Source: Alicyclobacillus fastidiosus
GTDB lineage: Bacteria > Bacillota > Bacilli > Alicyclobacillales > Alicyclobacillaceae
NCBI RefSeq assembly: GCF_026651875.1
Contig: NZ_CP104067.1
Location: 3,224,001-3,288,000 of the forward strand
Length of the DNA: 64,000 nt
Direction of reading: 5' to 3'
Shown here: positions 52,792 through 60,871 of the stretch, piece by piece
Numbering within the stretch: position 1 is the stretch's first letter
Layout: the number at the start of each line of letters is the position of its first letter
Translations under genes and position numbers: made by a program
Notes under the pieces: model-generated
What the model was told of the DNA's origin: nothing
What the model saw: only the letters and a program-made list of their open reading frames with translations
The model's database searches: none

Positions 52792-53556
52792 TTGAATCAA
52801 AACGACTATCCACGGCGAAACAGAGCGTATGTATCTGAGTTCTCCATCAATCAAATCCATTTGCGCAACCCCTGGATTACCGCCGCATGGTCCGCATTGG
52901 CTCCTGGGCTCGGGAATTTGCGGCAGGACCGTAAAGTCAGAGGACTGATTCTGATTATCTGGGGTATTGTCGTCAATACGTCCGCCAAAATCAATACCGC
53001 AATCGCCTATTCCCTGACGGGACACTTCGATATTGCGAGAAAAGTGATCGACACCCGATGGCTGTTACTTTATGTGGCGGTTTATGTGTTTGGTTTATGG
53101 GATGGTTATCGCGGGACGGTTGATGTGAACAAACTTTATGTGTTAGCGGATCGAGAAGATGCTCCCATAAAGCCTTTTGTGATTAAGACGCTCGATGTAA
53201 ATTTCCTAGACAAGCGCCATCCATGGGTTGCAGCTGCTTGGTCTGCTTTGACACCCGGGCTCGGTACGTTGTATTTACATAAAATCATCCAAGGGCTTTT
53301 CTTTATTGGCTGGACAATTTCCGTGGTGTACATGGCTCATTGCTTACCGGCGATACACTACACAATGATTGGCCAATTCAAACACGCAAGGCAAATTATG
53401 GATATGCAATGGTTCCTGTACCTTCCCGCCATATACGTATTCAACATTTATGACAGTTATGTTTCTGCAGTTGAATACAACAAATTGTTTGAAAAAGAAC
53501 AATCCAAATGGCTACGGGACAATTATCAAATGCCCAGTTTTAAAATGCCACTTTGA
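52792..53556 (+). CDS. Internally duplicated integral membrane protein (paralogue B)
   Basis: About 254 residues from the TTG at 52792, which has AGAGGTG 6 bases upstream. A GTG at 52783 lies in that ribosome binding site. It keeps the same two-half plan as the preceding gene: IHLRNPWITAAWSALAPGLG, then HPWVAAAWSALTPGLGTLYL. The turn sequence W-S-A-L-x-P-G-L-G is now nearly identical in both halves, showing the internal repeat more clearly than in paralogue A. It ends KEQSKWLRDNYQMPSFKMPL, parallel to the A copy. Function unknown; the two may form a complex. Confidence 0.8.
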   Translation: MNQNDYPRRNRAYVSEFSINQIHLRNPWITAAWSALAPGLGNLRQDRKVRGLILIIWGIVVNTSAKINTAIAYSLTGHFDIARKVIDTRWLLLYVAVYVFGLWDGYRGTVDVNKLYVLADREDAPIKPFVIKTLDVNFLDKRHPWVAAAWSALTPGLGTLYLHKIIQGLFFIGWTISVVYMAHCLPAIHYTMIGQFKHARQIMDMQWFLYLPAIYVFNIYDSYVSAVEYNKLFEKEQSKWLRDNYQMPSFKMPL

Positions 53557-53574
53557 ATCGGCGAGGGTGACAAC

Positions 53575-54033
53575 ATGTACGTGATCGCATCGTTCGAACA
53601 GTCCATTTTCCTAGAGCTAGCCATCACAGCACTGGAGCAAAGTGGGGTCCCGAAAAATCAAATTCTCGCAGTCCCACTCGATAAGCGAAGTGAAGACCGG
53701 AAATTGTTTGACACGATTCATCGTGCAGACGGATTTAGCCTGTTTGACGTCGCAGCGGTTCTTGGTACCTGTGGCATGCTCTTAGGTGCCATTTATGGCA
53801 TGGTGCTTCGTTGGGGGCCTATTTTGTGGGGGCTGATTGGATTGTGTGCTGGATTACTGTTGGGCTTCCTATTGAAGGTTCTGTTTGTGAAAAAGCAAAA
53901 CAAAAAGACGAAGCAAAACCGAACGTCGGAGGTATTTCTTGTAATTCGTTGCACCAATGACCAAGGCAAAAATGTCGAAAACATCCTATGGGACAACACC
54001 GCCCTAGGCATTGCTAGGTTGAACAACGAATGA
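53575..54033 (+). CDS. Small membrane protein with N-terminal cytoplasmic domain, unknown function
   Basis: A 152-residue protein with GAGGGTGA before its ATG. Residues 1-45 (MYVIASFEQSIFLELAITAL, EQSGVPKNQILAVPLDKR) look like a small alpha-beta domain. Two membrane helices follow (about 62-80 and 83-102), then a basic segment KKQNKKTKQNRTSE and a short strand region. It is the third gene of the operon with the duplicated membrane proteins. I do not recognise a family. Confidence 0.75.
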   Translation: MYVIASFEQSIFLELAITALEQSGVPKNQILAVPLDKRSEDRKLFDTIHRADGFSLFDVAAVLGTCGMLLGAIYGMVLRWGPILWGLIGLCAGLLLGFLLKVLFVKKQNKKTKQNRTSEVFLVIRCTNDQGKNVENILWDNTALGIARLNNE

Positions 54034-54107
54034 CCCTAAAGTGACGGGCAATCTGACGAAGCCCTTCCATGTGCCTCTTTGACATGTATTCACCACGGCG
54101 GCTTAAC

Positions 54108-54134
54108 AAAAAGCACCCGCCTTTCGGCGAGTGC
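54108..54134 (-). terminator. Intrinsic terminator for the DUF4395-like gene
   Basis: On the minus strand GCACTCGCC and GGCGGGTGC (54126-54134 and 54113-54121) form a 9-bp stem with a GAAA loop. Five T residues (54112-54108) follow. It sits 8 bases after the stop at 54142. Confidence 0.85.
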
Positions 54135-54141
54135 CCGATGA

Positions 54142-54609
54142 TTATTTGTGTGCTCGTCTCCGTTGTTGAAAGCGAAGCCACTGAAACCGGATAAAGCAGC
54201 CGATACAGAATCCGCAGATGGCTATCAGAGCTGACAGAAAAACGAGCGCCGAGATTGTATACCCGACAACTATCCAGTGCACTGTACATGCGAACATACT
54301 GACGAATAAACAGACGATTGCTATCCACTGATTGAACTGTTGTTGCGGTTTGTCTTCCGGAATGTACGATGACATTGGCTTGTGAAGGAACACCTTCGCC
54401 AATCTCATAACCGGATTGAAGTTGAAAAGTACCCCAGACAGACCGGACACAAACGGGATCAACATGAACCATGTTACCCCACTGGTCCAGAACGCGAGTA
54501 CACTGAGAACAATCACCCATTGATTTGTACGCACTAATGGCCGAGGAATGGAATTCGGAACGATCACGCCATCACCGACCTTTCCAATAAAGTTAATGCG
54601 ATTATCCAC
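54142..54609 (-). CDS. DUF4395-like membrane protein
   Basis: About 155 residues from the GTG at 54609, with GAAGG 7 bases upstream. A TTG at 54624 is an alternative. It has IPRPLVRTNQWVIVLSVLAF, LLFNFNP-like FNFNPVMRLAKVFLHKP, and PEDKPQQQFNQWIAIVCLFV, as in DUF4395 proteins of Bacillota. Four hydrophobic helices and an Arg-rich C-terminus (RFQWLRFQQRRRAHK) are visible. Function unknown. Confidence 0.75.
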   Translation of the reverse strand: MDNRINFIGKVGDGVIVPNSIPRPLVRTNQWVIVLSVLAFWTSGVTWFMLIPFVSGLSGVLFNFNPVMRLAKVFLHKPMSSYIPEDKPQQQFNQWIAIVCLFVSMFACTVHWIVVGYTISALVFLSALIAICGFCIGCFIRFQWLRFQQRRRAHK

Positions 54610-54668
54610 CCTCGGACCTTCCAAGTCAATTGTTCACTCGCCTTGCAATCGTTTACTAGGCCTCTGCC

Positions 54669-55193
54669 CTACTGTTGATTTGCAGTCGGCATTTCCGTTT
54701 TTCGCGTCTTATTGAAATGCCTCAGTATCAAACGGAAAAAGCCGATCTCTGAGACGGTTGCCACCAAATAAACCGAGAACGAGTACAGCAAATGCCATTC
54801 TGTGTAGGTGAATACGCGACACAAGGTGGCCAACCATTCAAACAACGTCGCGAATCCGGACCACGCAATCACATACGCGGTGAAGTAAAGTCCCCTCGGA
54901 TTAAATTTATCAAACAAATACACGGATAATATGGCAAAAGGGCTATACATGAGATACGTGATCACATCCATGAGTTCATACTTCTTTTGGTCATTGATGT
55001 CATACATATCCAAGGGTGGCGTGGCGATGGAGTGGTCTAGAATAATGGCGATGGAAACACAGAACAGCACGACCAATATGGATACGACACGAGGATATCG
55101 CCTGGGCAGAAGGAGTACCAAAGTATACCCAAGCACGATATTCAAGATGATAAACCACTCGTTTGCATCAAAATCCAACGGAGGTGGAAGCAA
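54669..55193 (-). CDS. CBO0543-like multi-pass membrane protein (copy 1)
   Basis: A 174-residue membrane protein with five or so helices. It has WFIILNIVLGYTLVLLLPRR, an aspartate/histidine pair in IIILDH-like AIILDHSIATPPLDMYDIND, then YLFDKFNP, WSGFATLFEWLA and YTEWHLLYSFSVYL. The pattern D-H near helix 3 and F-E-W near helix 5 is shared with the next gene. Such proteins are common in endospore-formers, but their role is unknown. The TTG start lies just after the upstream stop, so the pair is translationally coupled. Confidence 0.75.
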   Translation of the reverse strand: MLPPPLDFDANEWFIILNIVLGYTLVLLLPRRYPRVVSILVVLFCVSIAIILDHSIATPPLDMYDINDQKKYELMDVITYLMYSPFAILSVYLFDKFNPRGLYFTAYVIAWSGFATLFEWLATLCRVFTYTEWHLLYSFSVYLVATVSEIGFFRLILRHFNKTRKTEMPTANQQ

Positions 55194-55655
55194 TCAACTC
55201 ATTTCCCTTCTCAAGGTATTTCGAAACCAGAGCCAAGAATAGTTAATCACCAAAAAGACCATGAACCACTCGATAAGAGACCACCACAATCTCCAGTGGG
55301 TGTGGTTGAATACGTTTAGTACGTCGCAGAGATATTCAAGTCCAATCAGAAGGCCAATTCCCAAGGGTAAACACATCCACTTTGTGTACTTTCCGGATGC
55401 TGTTTTATCGAAAAACCATACGATAAGAAGCCGAAATAGAATAATTCGGACAAGCGACAGCGCCCAATACCGTGAAGGATTGTCCGCAAAATCATACATC
55501 CCTAAATTGACCGCAACGACGGTCATGAAGTTATGGTCAATAATGATGGCTATCATCCACATGAACATGATTTCAAATAAATGCAAGTTCTTCTTCGTTA
55601 CAATAAACGAAATCAACGCGATCACCGTGATGGAAAAGAATATCGAAAAGGCCAT
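55194..55655 (-). CDS. CBO0543-like multi-pass membrane protein (copy 2)
   Basis: A 153-residue paralogue of the next gene downstream. It has MWMIAIIIDHNFMTVVAVNL, GMYDFADNPSRYWALSL, WFFDKTASGKYTKW, IGLEYLCDVLNVF and HTHWRLWWSLIEWFMVF. The D-H, Y-D, F-D-K and T-x-W-x-L motifs line up with those of 54669-55193. GGAGGAAG precedes the ATG. First gene of this small operon. Confidence 0.77.
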   Translation of the reverse strand: MAFSIFFSITVIALISFIVTKKNLHLFEIMFMWMIAIIIDHNFMTVVAVNLGMYDFADNPSRYWALSLVRIILFRLLIVWFFDKTASGKYTKWMCLPLGIGLLIGLEYLCDVLNVFNHTHWRLWWSLIEWFMVFLVINYSWLWFRNTLRREMS

Positions 55656-56058
55656 GCGCTTCCTCCGAGTTAAAAGAATACAGCCTTATTAAAATTCCCC
55701 ATTATGATTTTGATATCCAATCCGAAAAGTTGCGTATCATCCGTTGTGTCACTTGGAGATCCACCGAAGAAAAAGGCTTAAAGGATGTTACACTATATCT
55801 GAATCGGTTTTACTGGCGGATAAGGATAGATTGATCGAATTCCAGGATGTCCTGGACAGAGTGCTAACGAATGCCCGATAAAGTTCAAAGCCACGGATTC
55901 GCGCATCCGTGGCTTTGAATGGTTGGGGTCCACCAGTGAATGGTCCCCCCTCGACTCAACAAACGACACCTTCCAAAGAGATACCGAACCTACGGTTGTC
56001 CAGGGGGACTGTCCAGAAAGAACAGCCTCAAAGTCCAATCGATGAGCACAATCCCCGA
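55656..56058. other. Intergenic region between membrane-protein operon and argG
   Basis: About 400 bases. It holds the perfect hairpin at 55884-55919 and otherwise no supported gene. The ORFs on the plus strand here lack ribosome binding sites and family resemblance. A promoter for the membrane-protein pair is expected near 55660-55760 but no convincing hexamers were found. Confidence 0.35.
55884..55919. terminator. Long perfect hairpin downstream of argG
   Basis: TTCAAAGCCACGGAT (55884-55898) pairs perfectly with ATCCGTGGCTTTGAA (55905-55919), a 15-bp stem with a 6-base loop. On the minus strand CTTTATC follows. It lies 140 bases after the argG stop. Confidence 0.75.
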
Positions 56059-57294
56059 TCACTCTGCGTTTTGCCCTACACCAGAAGCCACCCTCAATCG
56101 CAGCGCATTTAAGCGAATAAAGCCGTGGGCATCCGACTGATTATAAGCCTGTGTAGGATCCGCCTCCATCGTCGCGATATTCGGGTTGTACAAGCTGACT
56201 GGGCTCTTCACTCCAGCAGCCACAACATTTCCTTTATATAACTTCACGCGAACCGTACCCGTTACATTTTTTTGACTCTCCGTCACCAACGCCTGTAAAG
56301 CCAACCGCTCAGGCGCAAACCAGAAACCATTATAGACGATGGAACTGTATCGGGGAATCAGAGAATCCCGGAGCAACATAACTTCCCTATCCATCGTCAG
56401 CGATTCCATCCGCCGATGAGCCGCAAACAGTATGGTACCGCCTGGGGTTTCGTAGACACCGCGGCTCTTCATGCCGACGAAGCGGTTTTCCACCATGTCC
56501 ACGCGTCCAATCCCGTGACGCCCCCCCAGCTCATTCAACTTCTCCATCACTTCCAGTGGTTGCATGCGCTCACCGTTCAATCCGACGCATTGCCCTTGTT
56601 CAAACTCCAACTCCACATATTCGGGTTTGTCCGGAGCATCTTCTGGCGCTACGGTTAGCACAAACATGTCCTTATTTTCAGAGTTGCCAGCGTCAAACCA
56701 AGGATCCTCTAGAATACCGCTCTCAAAACTGATATGTAGCAGATTGCGGTCCGTGGAATACGGTTTTTGAGCCGTTGCCTGCACCGGAATACCATGCTGT
56801 TCAGCATAGGCGATCATCTCTGCCCGACCGGGAAACTCGGCACGAAACTCCTCCAATCGCCACGGTGCAATCACTTCCAGCTCAGGTGCCAAAGCAGCGA
56901 CCCCCAACTCAAACCGAACCTGGTCATTCCCCTTTCCCGTTGCACCATGCGCGATTGCCGTCGCACCTTCCGCCCGTGCGATCTCGACCATACGCTTGGC
57001 GATAAGTGGCCGGGCGATACTGGTCCCCAAGAGGTATTGACCCTCATAGAGCGCCCCTGCTTGAAACATTGGGAAAATGAAATCCCGCGCGAACTCCTCG
57101 CGCAAGTCGTCGATGTAGACTTTACTTGCCCCTGTCCGCAGTGCTTTCTCCTCAAGACCTTCCAACTCGTCCTTCTGTCCAATATCTGCCGTAAACGCGA
57201 TGATTTCAGCGTCGTAGTGTTCTTTTAGCCACGCCAAGATCACAGATGTGTCCAACCCACCGGAGTACGCGAGTACAATTTTTTGTTTTGCCAT
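56059..57294 (-). CDS. argG: Argininosuccinate synthase
   Basis: Joins citrulline and aspartate with ATP in the penultimate step of arginine synthesis. The 411 residues include the PP-loop [10 protein letters not shown] (9-18), [29 protein letters not shown] and the late [19 protein letters not shown]. Length is normal. The ATG start is preceded by a GGATGGG. argJ lies 60 bases upstream on the same strand. No argH follows here, so the pathway is split over the chromosome. Confidence 0.97.
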   Translation of the reverse strand: MAKQKIVLAYSGGLDTSVILAWLKEHYDAEIIAFTADIGQKDELEGLEEKALRTGASKVYIDDLREEFARDFIFPMFQAGALYEGQYLLGTSIARPLIAKRMVEIARAEGATAIAHGATGKGNDQVRFELGVAALAPELEVIAPWRLEEFRAEFPGRAEMIAYAEQHGIPVQATAQKPYSTDRNLLHISFESGILEDPWFDAGNSENKDMFVLTVAPEDAPDKPEYVELEFEQGQCVGLNGERMQPLEVMEKLNELGGRHGIGRVDMVENRFVGMKSRGVYETPGGTILFAAHRRMESLTMDREVMLLRDSLIPRYSSIVYNGFWFAPERLALQALVTESQKNVTGTVRVKLYKGNVVAAGVKSPVSLYNPNIATMEADPTQAYNQSDAHGFIRLNALRLRVASGVGQNAE

Positions 57295-57354
57295 CGCAAC
57301 AAACCCATCCTTCCATGCAATTACATATTGAGTTAATCTTCACCAATGACCCAA

Positions 57355-58575
57355 TCACGTACGGTAGCTACCATTGATTTTCACATATTCGTAGGTGAGG
57401 TCGCAGCCGTAAGCGGTGGCAGCACCCTCCCCGATGTTCAAGTTGACGCGAATGACGACCGGATCTTCTTCCAATTGTCGTTTTGCGGCTGCTTCGTCAA
57501 ATGGTAGACCCAACCCTTGTTCGGCGACTTGTACACCGCCTATCCAGATATCCACCTTGGCCGCATCCACTTCTGCACCCGACCGTCCCAGTGCCATCAT
57601 GATGCGTCCCCAGTTTGCATCCGCACCGAAGACAGCGGTCTTCACCAGACTTGAGCCCACAACGGTTTTGGCCGCCTTCTCAGCATCCGCTTCATGCACT
57701 GCACCTGCCACGGATACTTCGACGAGGCGCGTGGCGCCTTCTCCATCTCGAGCCATCGTCTTTGCTAAATGTAGAGCAACAAATTCTAACGCCTGCAAAA
57801 ACACAGGCCAATCTGGGTGATTTTCACTCAGTGGATCATTGCCAGCTACCCCGTTGGCGAGGAGCACCGCCATATCATTGGTACTCGTATCGCCGTCAAC
57901 CGTGATACGATTGAATGTTCTGCCGGTGATTTGGCGCAACGCCTGCTGCAAAGAGGATTGCTCAACCGCTGCATCTGTCGTGATGAACGCCAACATCGTA
58001 GCCATGTTGGGATGAATCATCCCGGATCCCTTTGCAGCGCCGCCGACGGTCACCGTCGTACCACCAATGCTCATCTTCACGGCCGCCTGTTTTTTCACAA
58101 GGTCCGTCGTCATAATGGCTTCGGCAAACTCAGAGCCAGTGGCGGTCAACGTTTCGGCCGCAGCTAAGATCCCCTTCTGCACGCGATCCATTGGCAACGT
58201 CACGCCAATGACGCCTGTGGAAGCGACGGCGACGAGATCTTTGGCCACGCCAAGCGATTCCGCCGCAAGCTTCTGCATTTCGATGGCGTCCGCAACCCCC
58301 TGCTCGCCCGTACACGCATTCGCGTTTCCAGAGTTAACAACGACCGCCTGGCAATGTCCCTTCGACAGTGATTCCTTAGTTACGGCCAACGGCGCAGCCT
58401 TCACTAGATTTGTCGTATAAACCGCAGCCGCGGTGGCTGGAACTTCTGAGTACAAAAGCGCGATGTCCTTCTTCTCGAGCAGACCATCCTTGATTCCCGC
58501 CTTAGCTGTGCCAGCGTGAAACCCGTTCGGAGACGTAACACCGCCGTCTGGTATCTGCTGCAATGTTGAACTCAT
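57355..58575 (-). CDS. argJ: Bifunctional ornithine acetyltransferase/N-acetylglutamate synthase
   Basis: Recycles the acetyl group from N-acetylornithine to glutamate in the cyclic arginine pathway. About 406 residues from the ATG at 58575 (MSSTLQQIPDGGVTSP), with GAGAGGGG upstream. The frame extends to 58617. The self-cleavage site is in HPNMATMLAFI with the nucleophile T193, separating alpha and beta chains. VNSGNANACTGEQG and DGDTSTNDM are characteristic. Upstream A/T-rich sequence near 58660-58690 could hold ArgR boxes, but none is clear. Confidence 0.96.
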   Translation of the reverse strand: MSSTLQQIPDGGVTSPNGFHAGTAKAGIKDGLLEKKDIALLYSEVPATAAAVYTTNLVKAAPLAVTKESLSKGHCQAVVVNSGNANACTGEQGVADAIEMQKLAAESLGVAKDLVAVASTGVIGVTLPMDRVQKGILAAAETLTATGSEFAEAIMTTDLVKKQAAVKMSIGGTTVTVGGAAKGSGMIHPNMATMLAFITTDAAVEQSSLQQALRQITGRTFNRITVDGDTSTNDMAVLLANGVAGNDPLSENHPDWPVFLQALEFVALHLAKTMARDGEGATRLVEVSVAGAVHEADAEKAAKTVVGSSLVKTAVFGADANWGRIMMALGRSGAEVDAAKVDIWIGGVQVAEQGLGLPFDEAAAKRQLEEDPVVIRVNLNIGEGAATAYGCDLTYEYVKINGSYRT

Positions 58576-58801
58576 TCTACCGCCCCTCTCCTGTTCACAC
58601 GTTCGAGCAAACGACAACCGTACGGTTCAGCCGCGTCTTTGACAAAGAAATCATATCATGACTTATCGTATATTTATGCGATTACGCGGATATTTTATCA
58701 AAAATAAAAGGGAGCGTACAGTGCAGATATCGGTGTACCCGTGTGGATTCAAAGTCGGGACCGCGCACGCGTGCACACCGCAACTCGCAAAGTCGCGCGA
58801 A

Positions 58802-58842
58802 CCTGTCAAGACTTCGGTTCCCACGATACGCGTGGGCACAGG
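58802..58842 (+). promoter_or_regulatory. Structured leader upstream of purF
   Basis: Nested pairing CCTGT/ACAGG (58802-58806 with 58838-58842) and CCCACG/CGTGGG (58820-58825 with 58831-58836) forms a stable two-part stem. GGATAAAATCC follows as a small hairpin. It could be an attenuator. It does not match the guanine, SAM or PRPP aptamers that I know. Confidence 0.3.
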
Positions 58843-58903
58843 ATAAAATCCTCCGAATCGTCGACAATAGTTTGGAGACATTGGAACGCTCGGGGGGCAT
58901 TGT

Positions 58904-60277
58904 GTGTCTATACAGGAAAAATGCGGTGTATTTGGTGTATTTAATCACCCGCAAGCAGCCGATTTGACCTATTACGGTTTACATGCGTTGCAACATCGTG
59001 GGCAGGAGAGCGCCGGGATCGTCACCAGTACAGGGGAAAAGTTTCATCATCACCGGGGGATGGGCCTAGTCACACAGGTATTTACACGAGAAATCCTCGA
59101 CTCTTTAACAGGTGATATGGCCATCGGTCACGTCAGGTATTCCACTTCCGGCGAGAGTCTGTTACAAAATGCTCAACCGCTCGTCTTTCGATATCGAGAA
59201 GGCAACCTAGCCATCGCTCACAATGGCAATTTGGTCAATGCCGAACTTGAGCGAAAGTTGCTTCATGATCAAGGTGGGATCTTTCAAACCACGACCGACA
59301 CCGAGGTGATTGCTCACCTGTTGGCACGTTCTTCGCGGGAGCGATTTGAAGACGCGGCATCTGAAGTACTCACCCGCATCCAAGGTGCCTTCGCATTGCT
59401 CATCATGACGGAGAAGAAATTGCTCATCGCACTCGACCGTCATGGCCTGCGTCCGCTGACCATCGGAAAATTAAACGATTCTTATGTCGTGGCTTCCGAG
59501 ACCTGCGCACTCGCGGCCGTGGACGCCAAAGTTTGGAGAGAGGTGGAGCCCGGCGAGTGGTTGGTTATCGATGAACAGGGGATGCAAACCGGTAGATTCG
59601 CCCCTCGCAACAAGCTTTCCCTCTGTTCCTTCGAATTTGTCTATTTCGCAAGACCGGATAGCGTAATACATGGAAAGAGTGTCCTTGCCACCCGCAAAGA
59701 CCTGGGGCGAAATTTAGCCAAGGAGCATGCTGTCGAAGCAGACGTGGTCATTGGTGTTCCCGATTCAAGCGTGCCGGCCGCGCTGGGATACGCAGAGGAA
59801 TCCGGTGTTCCCTACGAGATGGGGCTCGTCAAAAACTCGTACGTGGGTCGCTCATTCATTGAGCCTACCCAGGACCTGCGCGAATTAGCTGTACGGTTAA
59901 AGTTGAGTGCCGTAGAAGATGTGTTGAAAGGCAAGCGAGTGGTGCTCGTCGATGACTCCATCATTCGGGGGACAACCAGTCGTCGTATTGTAAAGCTGAT
60001 TCGACAAGCCGGGGCAAGAGAGGTGCACGTACGGATTAGTTCACCCAAGGTTCGCAACCCTTGTTTTTACGGAATCGACATGCCCACGAAGGAGGAGTTG
60101 TTCGCCAACAAATGGGATGAAGAAGACGCCATGGGGCATGCGATCGGTGCGGATACACTCGCCTTCCTGAGCGAACAAGGGTTGCTCGACGCAGTCGGTG
60201 TAGATCTCGATGAAATTCCAAACCGTTGCATTGCATGCTTTGGCGGAGCATACCCAACCCATACGTTCTTGACGTAA
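58904..60277 (+). CDS. purF: Amidophosphoribosyltransferase
   Basis: First committed step of purine synthesis: PRPP and glutamine give phosphoribosylamine. The 457 residues start MSIQEKCGVFGVF, with a six-residue propeptide before the Ntn nucleophile C7. ALQHRGQESAGI and HNGNLVN belong to the glutaminase domain, and VVLVDDSIIRGTTSRRIVK is the PRPP motif. Cysteines in SLCSFEF, RNPCFYG and the C-x2-C of NRCIACFGG fit the iron-sulfur cluster ligands of Bacillus-type PurF. The GTG start follows GGGGGG. It stands alone, without other pur genes, which is unusual. Confidence 0.95.
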   Translation: MSIQEKCGVFGVFNHPQAADLTYYGLHALQHRGQESAGIVTSTGEKFHHHRGMGLVTQVFTREILDSLTGDMAIGHVRYSTSGESLLQNAQPLVFRYREGNLAIAHNGNLVNAELERKLLHDQGGIFQTTTDTEVIAHLLARSSRERFEDAASEVLTRIQGAFALLIMTEKKLLIALDRHGLRPLTIGKLNDSYVVASETCALAAVDAKVWREVEPGEWLVIDEQGMQTGRFAPRNKLSLCSFEFVYFARPDSVIHGKSVLATRKDLGRNLAKEHAVEADVVIGVPDSSVPAALGYAEESGVPYEMGLVKNSYVGRSFIEPTQDLRELAVRLKLSAVEDVLKGKRVVLVDDSIIRGTTSRRIVKLIRQAGAREVHVRISSPKVRNPCFYGIDMPTKEELFANKWDEEDAMGHAIGADTLAFLSEQGLLDAVGVDLDEIPNRCIACFGGAYPTHTFLT

Positions 60278-60370
60278 AAGCTACGCGCGATGTCGTTGTC
60301 GGCCGTCTGGGCATCTCGCGATTCCAGGCGGCCGCTCAGACACCGATATAGCAGCCGGTGAACACCCCAA

Positions 60371-60871
60371 CTAAAATGCCACATTCAAAAAGAGATTAAA
60401 CACAATATAAAAGAAAATCACTGTGCCGACGGCCGAAATGAGAGATTTCCACCACGCCACTCGTCCTTCTAACCAAGTCAAAAGGAAAACGAAGCATCCG
60501 GTCGCCAGCAAGTAACTGATGTACTTCATAACAATGATCAGGACAATCAGCCAACAGACGATACGTAGCAAACGCAACCAGGATTTTGAGGTCATCGGCT
60601 CAATGTGACTGTCTCCACTTGAATGCGTCTGACTTTCATGCACCTGGCCCCCTATGCCCTGTCGACCGACTAAAGGAATTACCTTCTCCACGACCGGAAA
60701 CAAATCGGACAGCACCAAAACGAAAGTAAACAATCCGCCAATTATAGAAATTGGAAGGGGTAGTTGCCTCGCCATCGGCTGGTAACCCGCTCCGATGACG
60801 CTGAACGCGATGAATACCGCCAATAGGACAAAGTCAAAAATGACATGGTCTACACTCTTTCGGATTTTCAC
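60371..60871 (-). CDS. tctB: Tripartite tricarboxylate transporter small membrane subunit
   Basis: A 166-residue protein with four helices: DFVLLAVFIAFSVIGAGY, PISIIGGLFTFVLVLSDLF, LLRIVCWLIVLIIVMKYISY and LISAVGTVIFFYIVFNLFL. This is the TctB layout. The central loop is long and histidine-rich. The GTG start overlaps the tctA stop as GTGA. It works with TctA as the membrane part of a secondary, binding-protein-dependent carboxylate importer. Confidence 0.88.
   Translation of the reverse strand: MKIRKSVDHVIFDFVLLAVFIAFSVIGAGYQPMARQLPLPISIIGGLFTFVLVLSDLFPVVEKVIPLVGRQGIGGQVHESQTHSSGDSHIEPMTSKSWLRLLRIVCWLIVLIIVMKYISYLLATGCFVFLLTWLEGRVAWWKSLISAVGTVIFFYIVFNLFLNVAF

Noticed and set aside
54014..54520. 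A second minus-strand frame overlapping the DUF4395-like gene
   Set aside because: It is an out-of-phase shadow with no ribosome binding site. Hydrophobic helices and family motifs are only in the 54142-54609 frame.
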